Notes: generated by a model from the letters alone, not told the origin. A stretch of 64,000 nucleotides of DNA from Mucilaginibacter glaciei (GCF_014773245.1 NZ_JACWMX010000002.1:186001-250000), one strand, 5' to 3'; positions 30,301 to 38,230 are shown, counted from the first letter of the stretch. A program made the numbers and translations.

Positions 30301-30488
30301 ATACGCTGATGCAAAAGAACCCTGACGAGGTGAACGCGCGTGATGTGCAATTTGGCATATCGCTGATCAACAACATGGCGCAGATCTTAAAGAACTATAA
30401 TCAGACTGCGCTGGAAACCAAATTGAATGCGCAGGTGAAAGATTACGTGGCCAAATTTGGAAACTTAGCAATGCCTGCTAATCAGTAG
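27336..30488 (+). CDS. DUF2723 (GT117-type) membrane protein
   Basis: A 1,050-residue integral membrane protein. It begins with a hydrophobic segment followed by the family hallmark L-E-P-S-T-S-F-W-D-C-G-E-F-I-A and H-Q-P-G-A-P. This is the acidic first-loop pattern of GT-C fold glycosyltransferases such as protein O-mannosyltransferases. About a dozen membrane segments occupy residues 1-620, with a Q-D-P-L-Q-P-R-E-R-D-Y-A-Y motif near 570. The C-terminal 400 residues are soluble and probably periplasmic. CAZy places DUF2723 in GT117. A lipid-linked sugar donor and an envelope acceptor are likely by analogy, but not shown. Confidence 0.85.
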   Translation: MNYNKTNNIFGWATFIIASLTYILTLEPSTSFWDCGEFIACIYRLQVAHQPGAPLFTMIGKVFSLLSFGNNNKVAYFTNMSSALASGATILFLFWTITALAKKLLVKAGEELTQTNLILIIGSGLVGALAYAFSDTFWFSAVESEVYALSSLCTAVVFWAILKWEAHADEARADKWIVFIAYVMGLSIGIHLLNLLVIPAIALVIYFRKAKNVSTKGTIWAFILGVVTVAIILWGVIQFTVKGAAYSDLLFVNTLGMGFGSGAIAFYLLVALALAAGIYYTVKPSTAALATAVASFVVLLTISAGIIGFVGAAAALAFFEYILKVRERRAALNRVLICAVFILFGYSSFVMIVIRAKAGTNLNNSDPQDAFALNSYLNRDQYGDTPLMYGQYFDSKAIDQTDGPVIYRRGANKYETAGKKLNTIYDRNTLFPRMFSGDKAGHPEFYRAWSHLGPDEQPTMATNLGFFTTWQINQMYTRYFLWNFVGRTNEMDGQQNSAGIDGAWISGLNFKKDLPKSVTESNAYNRLFFLPLIIGLLGLVYHVKRNQRDAGVVLVLFFFTGLAIVLYLNQDPLQPRERDYAYAGSFYAFAIWIGLGVLTIADFISKKLNAKTGAIIATVVCLLAAPVLMANQEWNDHDRSTKLTPHDMAYNYLNSCAPNAILFCFADNDTYPLWYIQEVEGVRPDIRIVNLSLLGTDWYIRQMKQKMNDSDPLPITMSNDKFKTGTRDVIYFNDAKVAGPTELKEVFDFLTSDDPQTKVQLYEGVDAANYLPTKNLKLTVNADEVVKAGAVPASEKGRIVPQMDFTYPGKYVTKDNLAIMDIIAHNNWKRPIYFTVTAGNENMLGLDKYFYNEGLALRLMPFAPDSNARFLETSNTNVMYANVMNKFKYGNFKTAKNLDHESLTLFYRVMTTTFTTLADNLIKEGKPDLAKKVLQKYAANMPEQIMTQDLALTKFYMSESAFHANETAIGTSLINKIDGYLTDQLNYNYTLMQKNPDEVNARDVQFGISLINNMAQILKNYNQTALETKLNAQVKDYVAKFGNLAMPANQ

Positions 30489-30540
30489 TAAAAATTTAGC
30501 ATGTTTTACAATAGCACGGCGATGTGGCAATCGCCCCGCA

Positions 30541-30750
30541 CTCGCTCGGCTCTTGCCGAGTGAGTTTGATTATAAGGCCTCCGGAAGCGGTTTTAAACAT
30601 CTCGTCGGCCAGAGGCCGTAAGATAATCGTCACTCGGCTGGGAGCCGAGCGACTGCCAAAGAAACATGTCATTGCGAAGATCGCAGCGATGTGGCAATCT
30701 CAGCATATCGGATTGTTCTCTGAGATTGCCACACAAAGTTAGCAAATGAC
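30541..30750. repeat. compound palindromic module, copy 1
   Basis: Two palindromes in series fill the spacer (30489-30836). The first (30541-30653) has outer arms CGCTCGGCTCTTGCCGAGTG and CACTCGGCTGGGAGCCGAGC with nested GGCCTC/GAGGCC. The second (about 30669-30750) has TCATTGCGAAG...GGCAATCTC and GAGATTGCC...GCAAATGACA. The same pair in the same order recurs at 31913-32132. No ORF is visible. Confidence 0.85.
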
Positions 30751-30755
30751 ATATT

Positions 30756-30798
30756 GTTGAATAAGAAAAGCGGCCAACAGCCGCTTTTCTTATTCAAC
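30756..30798 (+). terminator. strong hairpin terminator after the DUF2723 gene
   Basis: A 19-bp perfect stem (30756-30774 with 30780-30798) around a 5-nt loop, containing AAGAAAAGCGGC/GCCGCTTTTCTT. It is a near copy of the hairpin at 32141-32177, so terminator and palindromes were duplicated together. Confidence 0.8.
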
Positions 30799-30836
30799 AC
30801 AGTAACAATCGTGATTAACAATGGTCAAAACCGCGT

Positions 30837-31883
30837 ATGAAAAACTTTTACAGATCTATATTTACTATTACAACATTGGCACTATGCACACTTACCGCTT
30901 TTAGCCAAACTAAGAAAGTATTGCTCGATTCAATGATCCGTAAGGCTAATAGCGATGGCTTATTTAGTGGAAATATATTGATAGTAGATAATGGCAAGGA
31001 AGTTTACAAAAATGCGCTTGGCTTTACAGACGAACTAAAAACCAAAAAATTAACCCTCGACTACCGGTTTCATATTGGCTCTATCGCCAAGGAATTTAAT
31101 GCAGTGGGCATTATGATGCTGAAAGAGCAGGGCAAGCTTAACCTGGATGACCGCCTCTCGAAGTTTTTCCCCGACTGGCCAAAATGGGCGGATAGCGTAA
31201 GCGTTAAAAACCTTTTGCAATATACCAGCGGCATACCCGATGTAAAATGGAAAACCGTTAAGGGTGATGCCGATGATATGGCCGACCTGATGAAATTGAA
31301 AAAGCTGGACTTTGCACCGGGCACTAACTATCATTATAACAACAATAACGTTTTCATTCAGCGCCGCATCATCGAAAAGTTATCCGGTTTGCCTTTTAAT
31401 CAATTTGTTGCGGAAAAGATGCTGAAACCCGCAGGAATGAAAACCGCGGTAGTTGACCCGATTGAATCGACTCCGCTTATGGCAAAATCATACACCAATG
31501 CCGGCAAACACGGCGACCTGATTTACCCCATAACCGGTTGGACAGCAGTTACCCTTGATGATTTTTACAAATGGGAACAGTGTATAGAGAAATTAAAATT
31601 AATTAACCCGGCTTCGACACGGGAGCTGTTGACCCCTTACGCGCCGGGCAAACAGGCCGGCTTAGGCGGGGGGATCATGCAAGGCAATAAAGTTGTTCTA
31701 CACAAGCATGATGGTATCAGCGTATTTTACCAGGCGCTATTGATTGGTGAGCAACCCATGGGCCGGGTTATCATTTTACTGAGCAACAATAATCAAAATA
31801 ACATCTTTGAAATAGGCGATGCTGTTGAAGCTATTTTAAACGGCAAACCGTTCGAGCAACCAAAGAAACCCGAAAAGAAATAA
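30837..31883 (+). CDS. serine hydrolase, beta-lactamase (class C/PBP4-like) family
   Basis: A 348-residue exported serine hydrolase. A signal peptide (about 1-23, ending A-F-S-Q) precedes the nucleophile motif S82-I-A-K85 and the second motif Y167-N-N. A H-K-H-D-G-I-S segment stands where penicillin-recognising enzymes have K-T-G. Family members include esterases, D-aminopeptidases and PBP-like proteins; true beta-lactamase activity is not implied. The gene sits between two copies of a palindromic module with duplicated terminators, so it is a discrete repeat-bounded cassette. Confidence 0.85.
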   Translation: MKNFYRSIFTITTLALCTLTAFSQTKKVLLDSMIRKANSDGLFSGNILIVDNGKEVYKNALGFTDELKTKKLTLDYRFHIGSIAKEFNAVGIMMLKEQGKLNLDDRLSKFFPDWPKWADSVSVKNLLQYTSGIPDVKWKTVKGDADDMADLMKLKKLDFAPGTNYHYNNNNVFIQRRIIEKLSGLPFNQFVAEKMLKPAGMKTAVVDPIESTPLMAKSYTNAGKHGDLIYPITGWTAVTLDDFYKWEQCIEKLKLINPASTRELLTPYAPGKQAGLGGGIMQGNKVVLHKHDGISVFYQALLIGEQPMGRVIILLSNNNQNNIFEIGDAVEAILNGKPFEQPKKPEKK

Positions 31884-31912
31884 GTTAAAAGCATATCCGC
31901 TTACCCCCACGC

Positions 31913-32132
31913 AGTCGCTCGGCTCTTGCCGAGTGAGGTTTATTATAAGGCCTCCGGCCGCGGTTTAAACATCTCGTCGGCCAGAGGCCGTAAGATTATC
32001 GTCACTCGGCTGGGAGCCGAGCGACTGCCAAAGAAACGTATCATTGCTAAGAGCGGTGCGATGTGGAAATCTCCTCGCCAATGTATATCCGCCTTGTAAA
32101 CTAAGAGATTACCGCACTTTGTTCGCAATGAC
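31913..32132. repeat. compound palindromic module, copy 2
   Basis: The first palindrome (31913-32026) matches copy 1 almost base for base, including its nested GGCCTCCGG core. The second palindrome (32041-32132) is more diverged: TCATTGCTAAG against TCATTGCGAAG. It directly follows the serine hydrolase gene. Confidence 0.85.
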
Positions 32133-32140
32133 ATATTCGA

Positions 32141-32177
32141 TAACAAGAAAAGCGGCCATCAGCCGCTTTTCTTGTTA
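32141..32177. terminator. bidirectional terminator between the serine hydrolase gene and accA
   Basis: A 16-bp stem TAACAAGAAAAGCGGC/GCCGCTTTTCTTGTTA with a 5-nt loop. T-rich arms on both strands can serve the plus-strand hydrolase and the minus-strand accA, whose stop is 15 nt away. Confidence 0.8.
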
Positions 32178-32191
32178 ATATCAGTTAATGC

Positions 32192-33148
32192 TTAGTCCTC
32201 TACAACCGAGCCCATGCTACAGAATTTTTCGATCCGTTCTGCTACCAGCTCGTCAATATTGCGTTCGCCTAATGTTTTCAGGTCTTTTAATAATTGTTTC
32301 TTCAGGATGGTCGCCATAGCGACCGGGTCTTGATGGGCACCGCCAAGTGGCTCTTTAATTACGCCGTCTATCAGCTTATTCTTCAACATTTCTGTCGAGG
32401 TAAGCTTTAGCATATCCGCGGCGCGCTCTTTATGTTCCCAGGTTTTGAACAGGATGGTAGAGCAGTTTTCCGGAGAGATCACCGAGTACCAGGAGTTATC
32501 CAGCATCATTACCTTATCGCCTATACCAATACCCAAGGCACCACCAGATGCACCCTCGCCTATTACAACGCAAATAACGGGCACCCTCAACACCGACATT
32601 TCTAACAAGTTACGTGCAATAGCCTCGCCTTGTCCGCGTTCTTCAGCTTCTAAACCTGGGAATGCCCCGGGGGTATCTATCAGGGTGATAACGGGCTTAT
32701 TAAACTTCTCGGCCATTTTCATAAGCCTTAGCGCTTTGCGGTAACCCTCAGGGTTAGCCATACCGAAGTTGCGGTACTGGCGCTCTTTGGTGTTACGCCC
32801 TTTTTGGTGACCGATAAACATAGCGGTTTGCCCGTTCATGGTACCAAAGCCGCCAATAATGGCCTTATCATCGCCAACGGTACGGTCGCCGTGTAGTTCT
32901 ATAAAATCATCGCACATCAGCTCCAGGTACTGCAAAGTATAAGGCCTTTCTGGGTGGCGGGAGATCTGTACTTTTTGCCAGCCGGTAAGGTTGCCGTATA
33001 TTTCTTTCTTGGCAGTTTCCAGCTTAGCCGTTAATTCGGCTACAGTAGCACTCATGTCCAGCTTGTTTTTTTCTTCAACCTGCTGTACTTTCTCTATCTG
33101 CTGCTGAATTTCTGCCAGCGGTTTCTCAAAATCAAATGTAATCTTCAT
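32192..33148 (-). CDS. accA: acetyl-CoA carboxylase carboxyltransferase subunit alpha
   Basis: The 318-residue alpha subunit that, with AccD, transfers the carboxyl group from biotin to acetyl-CoA, the first committed step of fatty-acid synthesis. An N-terminal coiled region is followed by the carboxyltransferase domain with R-H-P-E-R-P-Y-T-L, the [14 protein letters not shown] segment and the oxyanion motif [11 protein letters not shown]. Full length. accD is not in the window. Confidence 0.97.
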   Translation of the reverse strand: MKITFDFEKPLAEIQQQIEKVQQVEEKNKLDMSATVAELTAKLETAKKEIYGNLTGWQKVQISRHPERPYTLQYLELMCDDFIELHGDRTVGDDKAIIGGFGTMNGQTAMFIGHQKGRNTKERQYRNFGMANPEGYRKALRLMKMAEKFNKPVITLIDTPGAFPGLEAEERGQGEAIARNLLEMSVLRVPVICVVIGEGASGGALGIGIGDKVMMLDNSWYSVISPENCSTILFKTWEHKERAADMLKLTSTEMLKNKLIDGVIKEPLGGAHQDPVAMATILKKQLLKDLKTLGERNIDELVAERIEKFCSMGSVVED

Positions 33149-33197
33149 ACCATTTTATTGGCCGCTAAATTAAATAAATCAAACGGCATATTGTCAA

Positions 33198-33692
33198 TTA
33201 TGATTTTTTGAATGTCAGCAATTTGTTAACCTGCTGTGGCGAAAGCAATTGCCATGTTTTTAAACTGGCCTGCAAAATGGCATTACGCAGTTCTCCCTGG
33301 TACAAGCCGTAACGGTTGGTATAAAAGATCAGGTCGCTTTCATTTAACTTTTTAGTGCGGAACATCGTCTCTAATTTAGTTTCGTTAGTGACGATGAAGT
33401 TGCCCATTTCTATCTTTTTACGCTTTAATTCAACGGCCAACTTAGTAAATGTCGCCACTTGTGTGGGGCTCAGGTCCAGTTCCTTTTTGTATTTCAAGGC
33501 CCTGTCTGGCGATGGAAGGCCATTCAATTCGGCAACCAGGCCCATACCATATTGGTCTTCGCCTTTTATCAACGCGTTATATTGTTGAGTGGTCAGCGTT
33601 TTTATGGGCGATGGTTTTAAGAGGCTGTCGGGCGTTTGGGCATGGACGCTTACACTGATAAATAAAGTAAGGGCAGATATTATTTTAAACAT
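33198..33692 (-). CDS. small exported helical protein (Spy/CpxP-like)
   Basis: About 164 residues from the ATG at 33692, with a signal peptide (F-K-I-I-S-A-L-T-L-F-I-S...V-H-A-Q). The mature part is mostly helical and charged, with L-D-L-S-P-T-Q-V-A-T-F followed later by L-L-S-P-Q-Q-V-N-K-L. These are two L-x-x-x-Q-type segments as in LTXXQ/Spy proteins. A periplasmic chaperone-like or envelope-stress role is possible but uncertain. An ATG at 33713 would only lengthen the N-terminus. Confidence 0.6.
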   Translation of the reverse strand: MFKIISALTLFISVSVHAQTPDSLLKPSPIKTLTTQQYNALIKGEDQYGMGLVAELNGLPSPDRALKYKKELDLSPTQVATFTKLAVELKRKKIEMGNFIVTNETKLETMFRTKKLNESDLIFYTNRYGLYQGELRNAILQASLKTWQLLSPQQVNKLLTFKKS

Positions 33693-33770
33693 GCTGATCA
33701 GTTTGGTTCGCAAAAACGGGCAATTATTAAGCCAAAGGGGTGGCTATTTTTAACAAGAATAAAAAACGAG

Positions 33771-33850
33771 TCATTGCGCGGTACGAAGCAATCTCAGAAC
33801 TTTTCTTATCGGATTTGCATATTGGGAGATTGCTTCGTACCTAGTAATGA
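33771..33850. repeat. palindromic element (TCATTGCG...GAAGCAATCTC)
   Basis: The 25-nt arms (33771-33795 and 33826-33850) pair with few mismatches around a 30-nt centre. This is the same family as the second palindrome of the modules at 30669 and 32041, here with GAAGCAATCTC in place of GTGGCAATCTC. No coding capacity. Confidence 0.8.
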
Positions 33851-33875
33851 CGCGCGGCTTAGGGATCACACCCAC

Positions 33876-35633
33876 CTACTCCACCTTCATCACTTTCGTC
33901 CGCTTACTTACCCCGTTCTCATTAAACGCTTCTATCTGGAAATAATAGGGCAGGCTTTTTTCCATGCCGTTAAAGTAGTACTCGTTTACGTTGTACACAA
34001 TAATGTTGTTGTACAGCTTATCGGGTGCTACGCCCATATAAATGGTATAACCCACCGCGCCATCGGTTTGCCGCCAGCGCAGCCAGGAGTTGCGGCGTTC
34101 GGCATCGCCACGCAGTACGATCAGGTTGCGAACGGTATCAGGTGCCAAACCCCCACCCTTACCGAATACCCTAAAACCCGACAAGGCAAACTTACCCGTT
34201 GGCATGTGTAAATTGGTGATCTTTAGGTAACGGGCCTTTGCAGGCGTTTTCAATTCCACATAATCATGCGGCACATCTTTTTTATTTTTGCTTTTATCTA
34301 CCAGGGTTTTCCAGGTTTTGCCATCTAATGAGGAAGTGATCACATACTGGTGATAAACACCCATCGATTTCCCCATAAATGTTGCATCCTGATCGGCATA
34401 GTTAAGCTGGATAGCCTTCACCGTGCTTACTTCGCCCAGATCGGTTTTTAGCCATTCGCCTTTATTGGCGCTTTTGGCGCTCCAATAGGTTTTAATATCC
34501 TCATCCACGGCAAGGTTAGGCACATACGCCCCAAGCGTTGATGATACCTCGACAGGTTTGTTATAATTCAACAGCATCCAGCCGGTAAAATTACTTTCCA
34601 GATGGTCTTCCTTACCAACTGACAAGTAGTGTGGGTAGTCGCCGTAAGCGGTGTTGGAATACAGCACGCCGTCGCTGTCAAAGCCCGCCGGCCAAAAACC
34701 TATACGGCGTTCAAAGTTATTTTTCACATCGATAACCATCGTGCTGACGTGCCAGTAATTGCCATATTTATCAGCCCAGGTGGCACCATGCCCCGCCCCT
34801 TTGGCAAAGCCGCCGGGTTTGTAACTAAAGGGATTATGGCTTTGATATTTAAAGGGACCAAGCGGTTTATCGCCCACATAAACACCATCACCATACCCTT
34901 TGCCCTCGGTACCAGGCGCGCCGTATTGCAGGTAGTATTTGCCGTTGTGTTTGTTCATCCAGCTGCCTTCCATAAAACCAGTCAGGAATACGTTATCATT
35001 ATTTTCTCCGAAACGCTCCCAGCCGTGTTCCTGCCAGTTCAGTTTGATCATTTCCTTTTTAGGGCCAATGGGCTCAAAGGTTTTGCGGTCTATTTCCTGC
35101 CCGTAAAGCGGCAAGGTGTTGCTGCTGCCATGATAAATGTACACCCGGCCGTCATCATCGGCAAACATGCCGGGGTCCCATGCCCCTACCTTAAAATAGT
35201 CTTTAGCGGCCTTCCAGGTATCATGCGTAGGGTCGGTGCTCATCCAAAGGGTAAAATCTTTATTATAGGTAGATCCGATCACCAGCAGGGTATCGCCCAA
35301 AACCAAGGTGGCCGGGGCGCAAAGTTCGTCGCCCTTTACCTGGTTGTAGGGCCGTACAAATTTGCGGGATACAAAGTTCCAGTTCAGTATATCAGGGCTC
35401 CACCAGTAACCGAATTGATTAGTGCTGAACAGGTAGTAATTGCCTTTAAAAAAGGTCATGGTTGGGTCGGCAGTGGCGCGGTGCTTACCCCATGCTGCAA
35501 AATTCTCGAACGGTGTGTACCCGTAATCCAAATTAAGCGGGTTGCAATATGTAAGGCGTTTGGTTTGCGCCGATGAAAACATCGTAAAGGAACAATACAG
35601 AAGCATCAGCAATAAACGGGTTGCAGTTTTCAT
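33876..35633 (-). CDS. GH43-type glycoside hydrolase with C-terminal discoidin-like domain
   Basis: A 585-residue exported five-bladed propeller glycosidase. A signal peptide (about 1-22) precedes the GH43 catalytic set D56 (A-T-A-D-P-T), D153 (A-W-D-P-G-M-F) and E222 (F-M-E-G-S-W). These are the expected base, pKa modulator and acid. Residues about 345-490 look like an F5/8 type C carbohydrate-binding domain (Y-W-S-A-K-S-A-N-K-G-E-W-L), and 490-585 like a fibronectin-III domain. It probably acts on arabino- or xylo-configured plant glycans. It is not in a SusCD locus here. A 315-residue frame on the opposite strand is a shadow. Confidence 0.88.
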   Translation of the reverse strand: MKTATRLLLMLLYCSFTMFSSAQTKRLTYCNPLNLDYGYTPFENFAAWGKHRATADPTMTFFKGNYYLFSTNQFGYWWSPDILNWNFVSRKFVRPYNQVKGDELCAPATLVLGDTLLVIGSTYNKDFTLWMSTDPTHDTWKAAKDYFKVGAWDPGMFADDDGRVYIYHGSSNTLPLYGQEIDRKTFEPIGPKKEMIKLNWQEHGWERFGENNDNVFLTGFMEGSWMNKHNGKYYLQYGAPGTEGKGYGDGVYVGDKPLGPFKYQSHNPFSYKPGGFAKGAGHGATWADKYGNYWHVSTMVIDVKNNFERRIGFWPAGFDSDGVLYSNTAYGDYPHYLSVGKEDHLESNFTGWMLLNYNKPVEVSSTLGAYVPNLAVDEDIKTYWSAKSANKGEWLKTDLGEVSTVKAIQLNYADQDATFMGKSMGVYHQYVITSSLDGKTWKTLVDKSKNKKDVPHDYVELKTPAKARYLKITNLHMPTGKFALSGFRVFGKGGGLAPDTVRNLIVLRGDAERRNSWLRWRQTDGAVGYTIYMGVAPDKLYNNIIVYNVNEYYFNGMEKSLPYYFQIEAFNENGVSKRTKVMKVE

Positions 35634-35683
35634 AGCCGGGCGGGTAATTGGTTAATTCAAATATATGGATAGTTTATTTGCAA

Positions 35684-35731
35684 ACCACAGAACGCACAGA
35701 GTTGAAAATACAGAGATCAACGAATACAGAA
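35684..35731. repeat. word array (CACAGA-type) upstream of the GH43 gene
   Basis: ACCACAGAACGCACAGAG, then ATACAGAGATC and AATACAGAAG: four CAGA-containing words in tandem in the spacer. It resembles in style the other word arrays, but with no clear inverted half. Confidence 0.45.
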
Positions 35732-35838
35732 GTGTTCGCCCAACACGATAAATTATTGAAAATAAAAATGAAATTTTGATGAAATTTTCAAACAGAATAA
35801 CCGAGATTTGTGTTAAACCGCTACCAAAACATTCTACC

Positions 35839-36042
35839 ATGGAAACGCAAAACATAACAGCTAAACAAACGCAGGATATTAACAGCGGCGCAAACGGCAA
35901 TAATACAATGTCGCATGCCGTGAGCTCATCAATAGCTACAGACAGCCCGGTTATTTTATCGGCAGAAAGCTATAGCGACCGCTGGCCTATGCCCGACCTA
36001 AACTTTAACATATTTGGCTTTGGCAACAATTCCAGTTTTTAA
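35839..36042 (+). CDS. small hypothetical protein (67 residues)
   Basis: Starts M-E-T-Q-N-I-T-A-K-Q and ends D-L-N-F-N-I-F-G-F-G-N-N-S-S-F, with no Cys, signal peptide or membrane helix. Ser/Thr/Asn-rich. It lies between oppositely oriented genes and is followed 22 nt later by a good terminator, which supports a real transcript. I do not recognise the family. An upstream in-frame ATG (35776) would add 21 residues. Confidence 0.55.
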   Translation: METQNITAKQTQDINSGANGNNTMSHAVSSSIATDSPVILSAESYSDRWPMPDLNFNIFGFGNNSSF

Positions 36043-36064
36043 TAAAGAAACTTAATTAAGCATA

Positions 36065-36099
36065 AAAAAGGCGCTTTGAGATGATCAACGCGCCTTTTT
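36065..36099. terminator. bidirectional terminator
   Basis: AAAAAGGCGC/GCGCCTTTTT stem with a T-run on both strands. It serves the 67-residue gene on the plus strand and the small membrane protein gene on the minus strand. Confidence 0.85.
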
Positions 36100-36116
36100 G
36101 CTTAATAGGATTTTAG

Positions 36117-36326
36117 CTAAGCTTTTGCCTGTTCTTTATTTTTAAGGAAATAACGATGCAAAATATAACTCATCAATAATCCAATTATCAGGCTGATAGT
36201 CAAACTTATTGCAGCATTAAACCAGGTAAGTTTTGCGGATTGCGGGAACAACAGCGGCGAAATAAAACTATTCCAGATAAACATAAACGCTGCCCAAACT
36301 AAACCGTAGGCGATCCATCTTTTCAT
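36117..36326 (-). CDS. small two-span membrane protein
   Basis: About 69 residues from the ATG at 36326 (M-K-R-W-I-A-Y-G-L-V-W). Two hydrophobic segments (about 3-22 and 35-57) are separated by a short loop, with a basic tail R-Y-F-L-K-N-K-E-Q. A start at 36362 (M-S-N-F) is also possible; anything further upstream enters a repeat. Function unknown. Confidence 0.6.
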   Translation of the reverse strand: MKRWIAYGLVWAAFMFIWNSFISPLLFPQSAKLTWFNAAISLTISLIIGLLMSYILHRYFLKNKEQAKA

Positions 36327-36370
36327 ATTATTAGTTATATAGGTTGCTATAAAATTACTCATCAAAAACA

Positions 36371-36489
36371 ACTGACCCCGCGGCACTCTCTTCGCCTGCG
36401 GCGGAAAGAGGGTAAGTACATTTTATCTCACCCTCTTTTCGCTTTAGCGAAGAGAGGGTCGGACAGCGAAGCGAATCCTGGGTGAGTTA
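36371..36489. repeat. palindromic element (TCACCC...CCCTCTC family)
   Basis: Contains CTCTCTTCGCCTGCGGCGGA, then TCTCACCCTCTTTTCGC, and GCGAAGAGAGGGTC followed by a GGGTGAGTTA end. The same kind of element occurs at 61628-61754. Its right end supplies the stop codon of the ThuA gene (36487-36489). Confidence 0.7.
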
Positions 36490-37311
36490 CTTATTCCCCA
36501 TCCACAGCAACGCATCCAATATCAGCTTATCCTCAACCGGGTTGCCTAAAGTATGCGAAAGGTCTTGATTCGTTTTGTGTTCGTAATCGATATCGTTATG
36601 GCCCATGTTCAGGTAAACCATTTTGTATTTCTTGTTCGTCCACACCACCGGATAATAGCCACTGTGCCAGATCTCGTTCTGCTTTGGGCCTGTACCTAAA
36701 GGGAAACTGCTTGAGTCTATTGACGCCAGGATCCTGATATCCGGGTTTTTGCGCAGGTCGTTTTGCCAGCGGTACCATTCGTTGGGCGATGCTTTAAAAG
36801 TTTCGGGCAGGTTTTTGGTTGCAGAGTGTGTCCTGTCCTCTACTTTCAGGATTGCAGACGTAGGTCGCCAGGTATTACTGCCATATTCGCCCGAACCTAA
36901 AAACTCGTTGTGGTACCAATCCCAGTTAGCCGGCACTGCCGATTTATCCAGCGCGAAGGCCGCGAAATGGAATCCCATCCAACCGCCACCGCCCTTCATA
37001 TAAGCTTCAAAAGCTTTGCGCTGCGTCGTGTCTTCCGGTCGGGTATCTAAAAATAATACTACTTTATATTTAGCCAGGTAAGCCTCGTTCAGGTTGCTCC
37101 AATTGTTGGTGCTATCGTAGCTAAAATTGTACTTCTTAGCCATGAGCGGAAACCACTTATTGGCCTCGTGCACAAAACTGATGTGCGCCTGGTCTTCCTT
37201 TGCCGTGTAAAAGGCAATCACCTTAAACTTTTGGGCCATTAATACATTGGCAAAGCATAAGAATGCGAGGCAAAGGGTAAGGGCTTTTTTTGTTAAAATA
37301 GGCGTCATCAA
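36487..37311 (-). CDS. ThuA domain protein
   Basis: A 274-residue exported protein: signal peptide (about 1-26, ending V-L-M-A-Q), then a ThuA-like class I glutamine-amidotransferase fold. Typical segments are F-Y-T-A-K-E-D-Q-A-H, G-G-G-G-W-M-G-F-H-F-A-A and M-G-H-N-D-I-D-Y. In Bacteroidota such proteins occur in sugar-utilisation contexts and as putative lyases or hydrolases; the exact reaction is unknown. The stop codon lies inside a palindromic repeat, so the original 3' end may have been altered. Confidence 0.85.
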   Translation of the reverse strand: MMTPILTKKALTLCLAFLCFANVLMAQKFKVIAFYTAKEDQAHISFVHEANKWFPLMAKKYNFSYDSTNNWSNLNEAYLAKYKVVLFLDTRPEDTTQRKAFEAYMKGGGGWMGFHFAAFALDKSAVPANWDWYHNEFLGSGEYGSNTWRPTSAILKVEDRTHSATKNLPETFKASPNEWYRWQNDLRKNPDIRILASIDSSSFPLGTGPKQNEIWHSGYYPVVWTNKKYKMVYLNMGHNDIDYEHKTNQDLSHTLGNPVEDKLILDALLWMGNK

Positions 37312-37335
37312 ATTTTTTAAGGTTTTGCGAAATGA

Positions 37336-37806
37336 CTATTTCTTTATGCGGATGTAGGTTTCTATAATCTCGTGATTGATCTTCAGGCTATCTATCTTTT
37401 CAATACCCTTTTGCACCAGCGTATCGCCTTTAAAGGTCACTTTGAAATTGAACGACTGGCCTTCCCATGCGCTGTTGCTGTAGTATTGTAAATTTTCTTT
37501 GTAATTATCCCCCTCAAGTGTGTAGGTACCGCCGCCCGAATCATAGCTGCGCTTACCGGAGCTGCCCTTCACATTATGTCTTAAAAATGCAAAATGATCA
37601 CCATTCAGCATTTTTATCATCTCCTCTTTTACGCCCTTAACCGGATAAGTTACCACGCTGTCGCCTTTGGTAACCGAAATCGCCGAAACCAATTGCCAGG
37701 TGCCCTGAATAGGTGCCAAAGGGGCCTCTTTAACGGTTTCTTCTTTAACGGGTGCTTTGCAAGCGGCTAATAGTGCCAGCGGGATGATTAAAAATTTAAG
37801 TTTCAT
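37336..37806 (-). CDS. lipocalin-like lipoprotein
   Basis: A 156-residue lipoprotein: lipobox A-L-L-A-A-C with the lipidated Cys at 16. The mature part begins P-I-Q-G-T-W-Q-L-V-S-A, a typical opening of lipocalin-like (DUF4488-type) barrels, and contains about eight predicted strands. It starts 24 nt upstream of the ThuA gene on the same strand, so the two may form a unit. Ligand unknown. Confidence 0.7.
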   Translation of the reverse strand: MKLKFLIIPLALLAACKAPVKEETVKEAPLAPIQGTWQLVSAISVTKGDSVVTYPVKGVKEEMIKMLNGDHFAFLRHNVKGSSGKRSYDSGGGTYTLEGDNYKENLQYYSNSAWEGQSFNFKVTFKGDTLVQKGIEKIDSLKINHEIIETYIRIKK

Positions 37807-37834
37807 TTTTGGTAAGGTTTATTTTAGGGTATGG

Positions 37835-38230
37835 TTAAAGTACTAATTGATTAAAAAGCCTTGTGAGCGTATCTTCCCCATCCAGGCAAAAACCGGGGTG
37901 TACCTTTGATGATTGCACCACTGTGCTGCGGGTAGCAGTTAACCATCTAAAACGCGATGCGGCATCAAGCAAGGCTATTGGCCCGCCGTCTTTATCGCCC
38001 GCACAGATGCGCTGGTATGAATGCAGGTTGGCCTCTACCCCATCTATATCGATATCGTTAAACAATGCCAGTAAACGTTCTGTATCTACCCGGTACAGCA
38101 TCTTCAGGTACTTTTGCTTATTGCAATACAGCACCACGCCAACGTTCATAAACTCCTCGCGCTCTACCCTGGGCATCACGCGGATCACGGCATACTCAAA
38201 TAAGTGACGATCTTGCATGTTGGGCTTCAT
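37835..38230 (-). CDS. DUF3037 family protein
   Basis: A 131-residue cytoplasmic protein with the DUF3037 opening H-L-F-E-Y-A-V-I-R-V-M-P-R-V-E-R-E-E-F-M-N-V-G-V. It ends in L-T-R-L-F-N-Q-L-V-L. Its first 35 nt overlap the 3' end of the HipA-like kinase gene, so the two must be translated together. Function unknown; the tight coupling to a HipA-like kinase suggests a partner, inhibitor or substrate. Confidence 0.8.
   Translation of the reverse strand: MKPNMQDRHLFEYAVIRVMPRVEREEFMNVGVVLYCNKQKYLKMLYRVDTERLLALFNDIDIDGVEANLHSYQRICAGDKDGGPIALLDAASRFRWLTATRSTVVQSSKVHPGFCLDGEDTLTRLFNQLVL

Noticed and set aside
30541..32177. Composite transposon around the serine hydrolase
   Set aside because: Neither flanking copy encodes a transposase or shows target-site duplications; the modules are non-coding palindromes.
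34629..35576. A 315-codon open frame on the plus strand opposite the GH43 gene
   Set aside because: The minus-strand frame has a signal peptide, catalytic residues and full family length. The opposite frame has no recognisable motif and is a by-product of codon bias.
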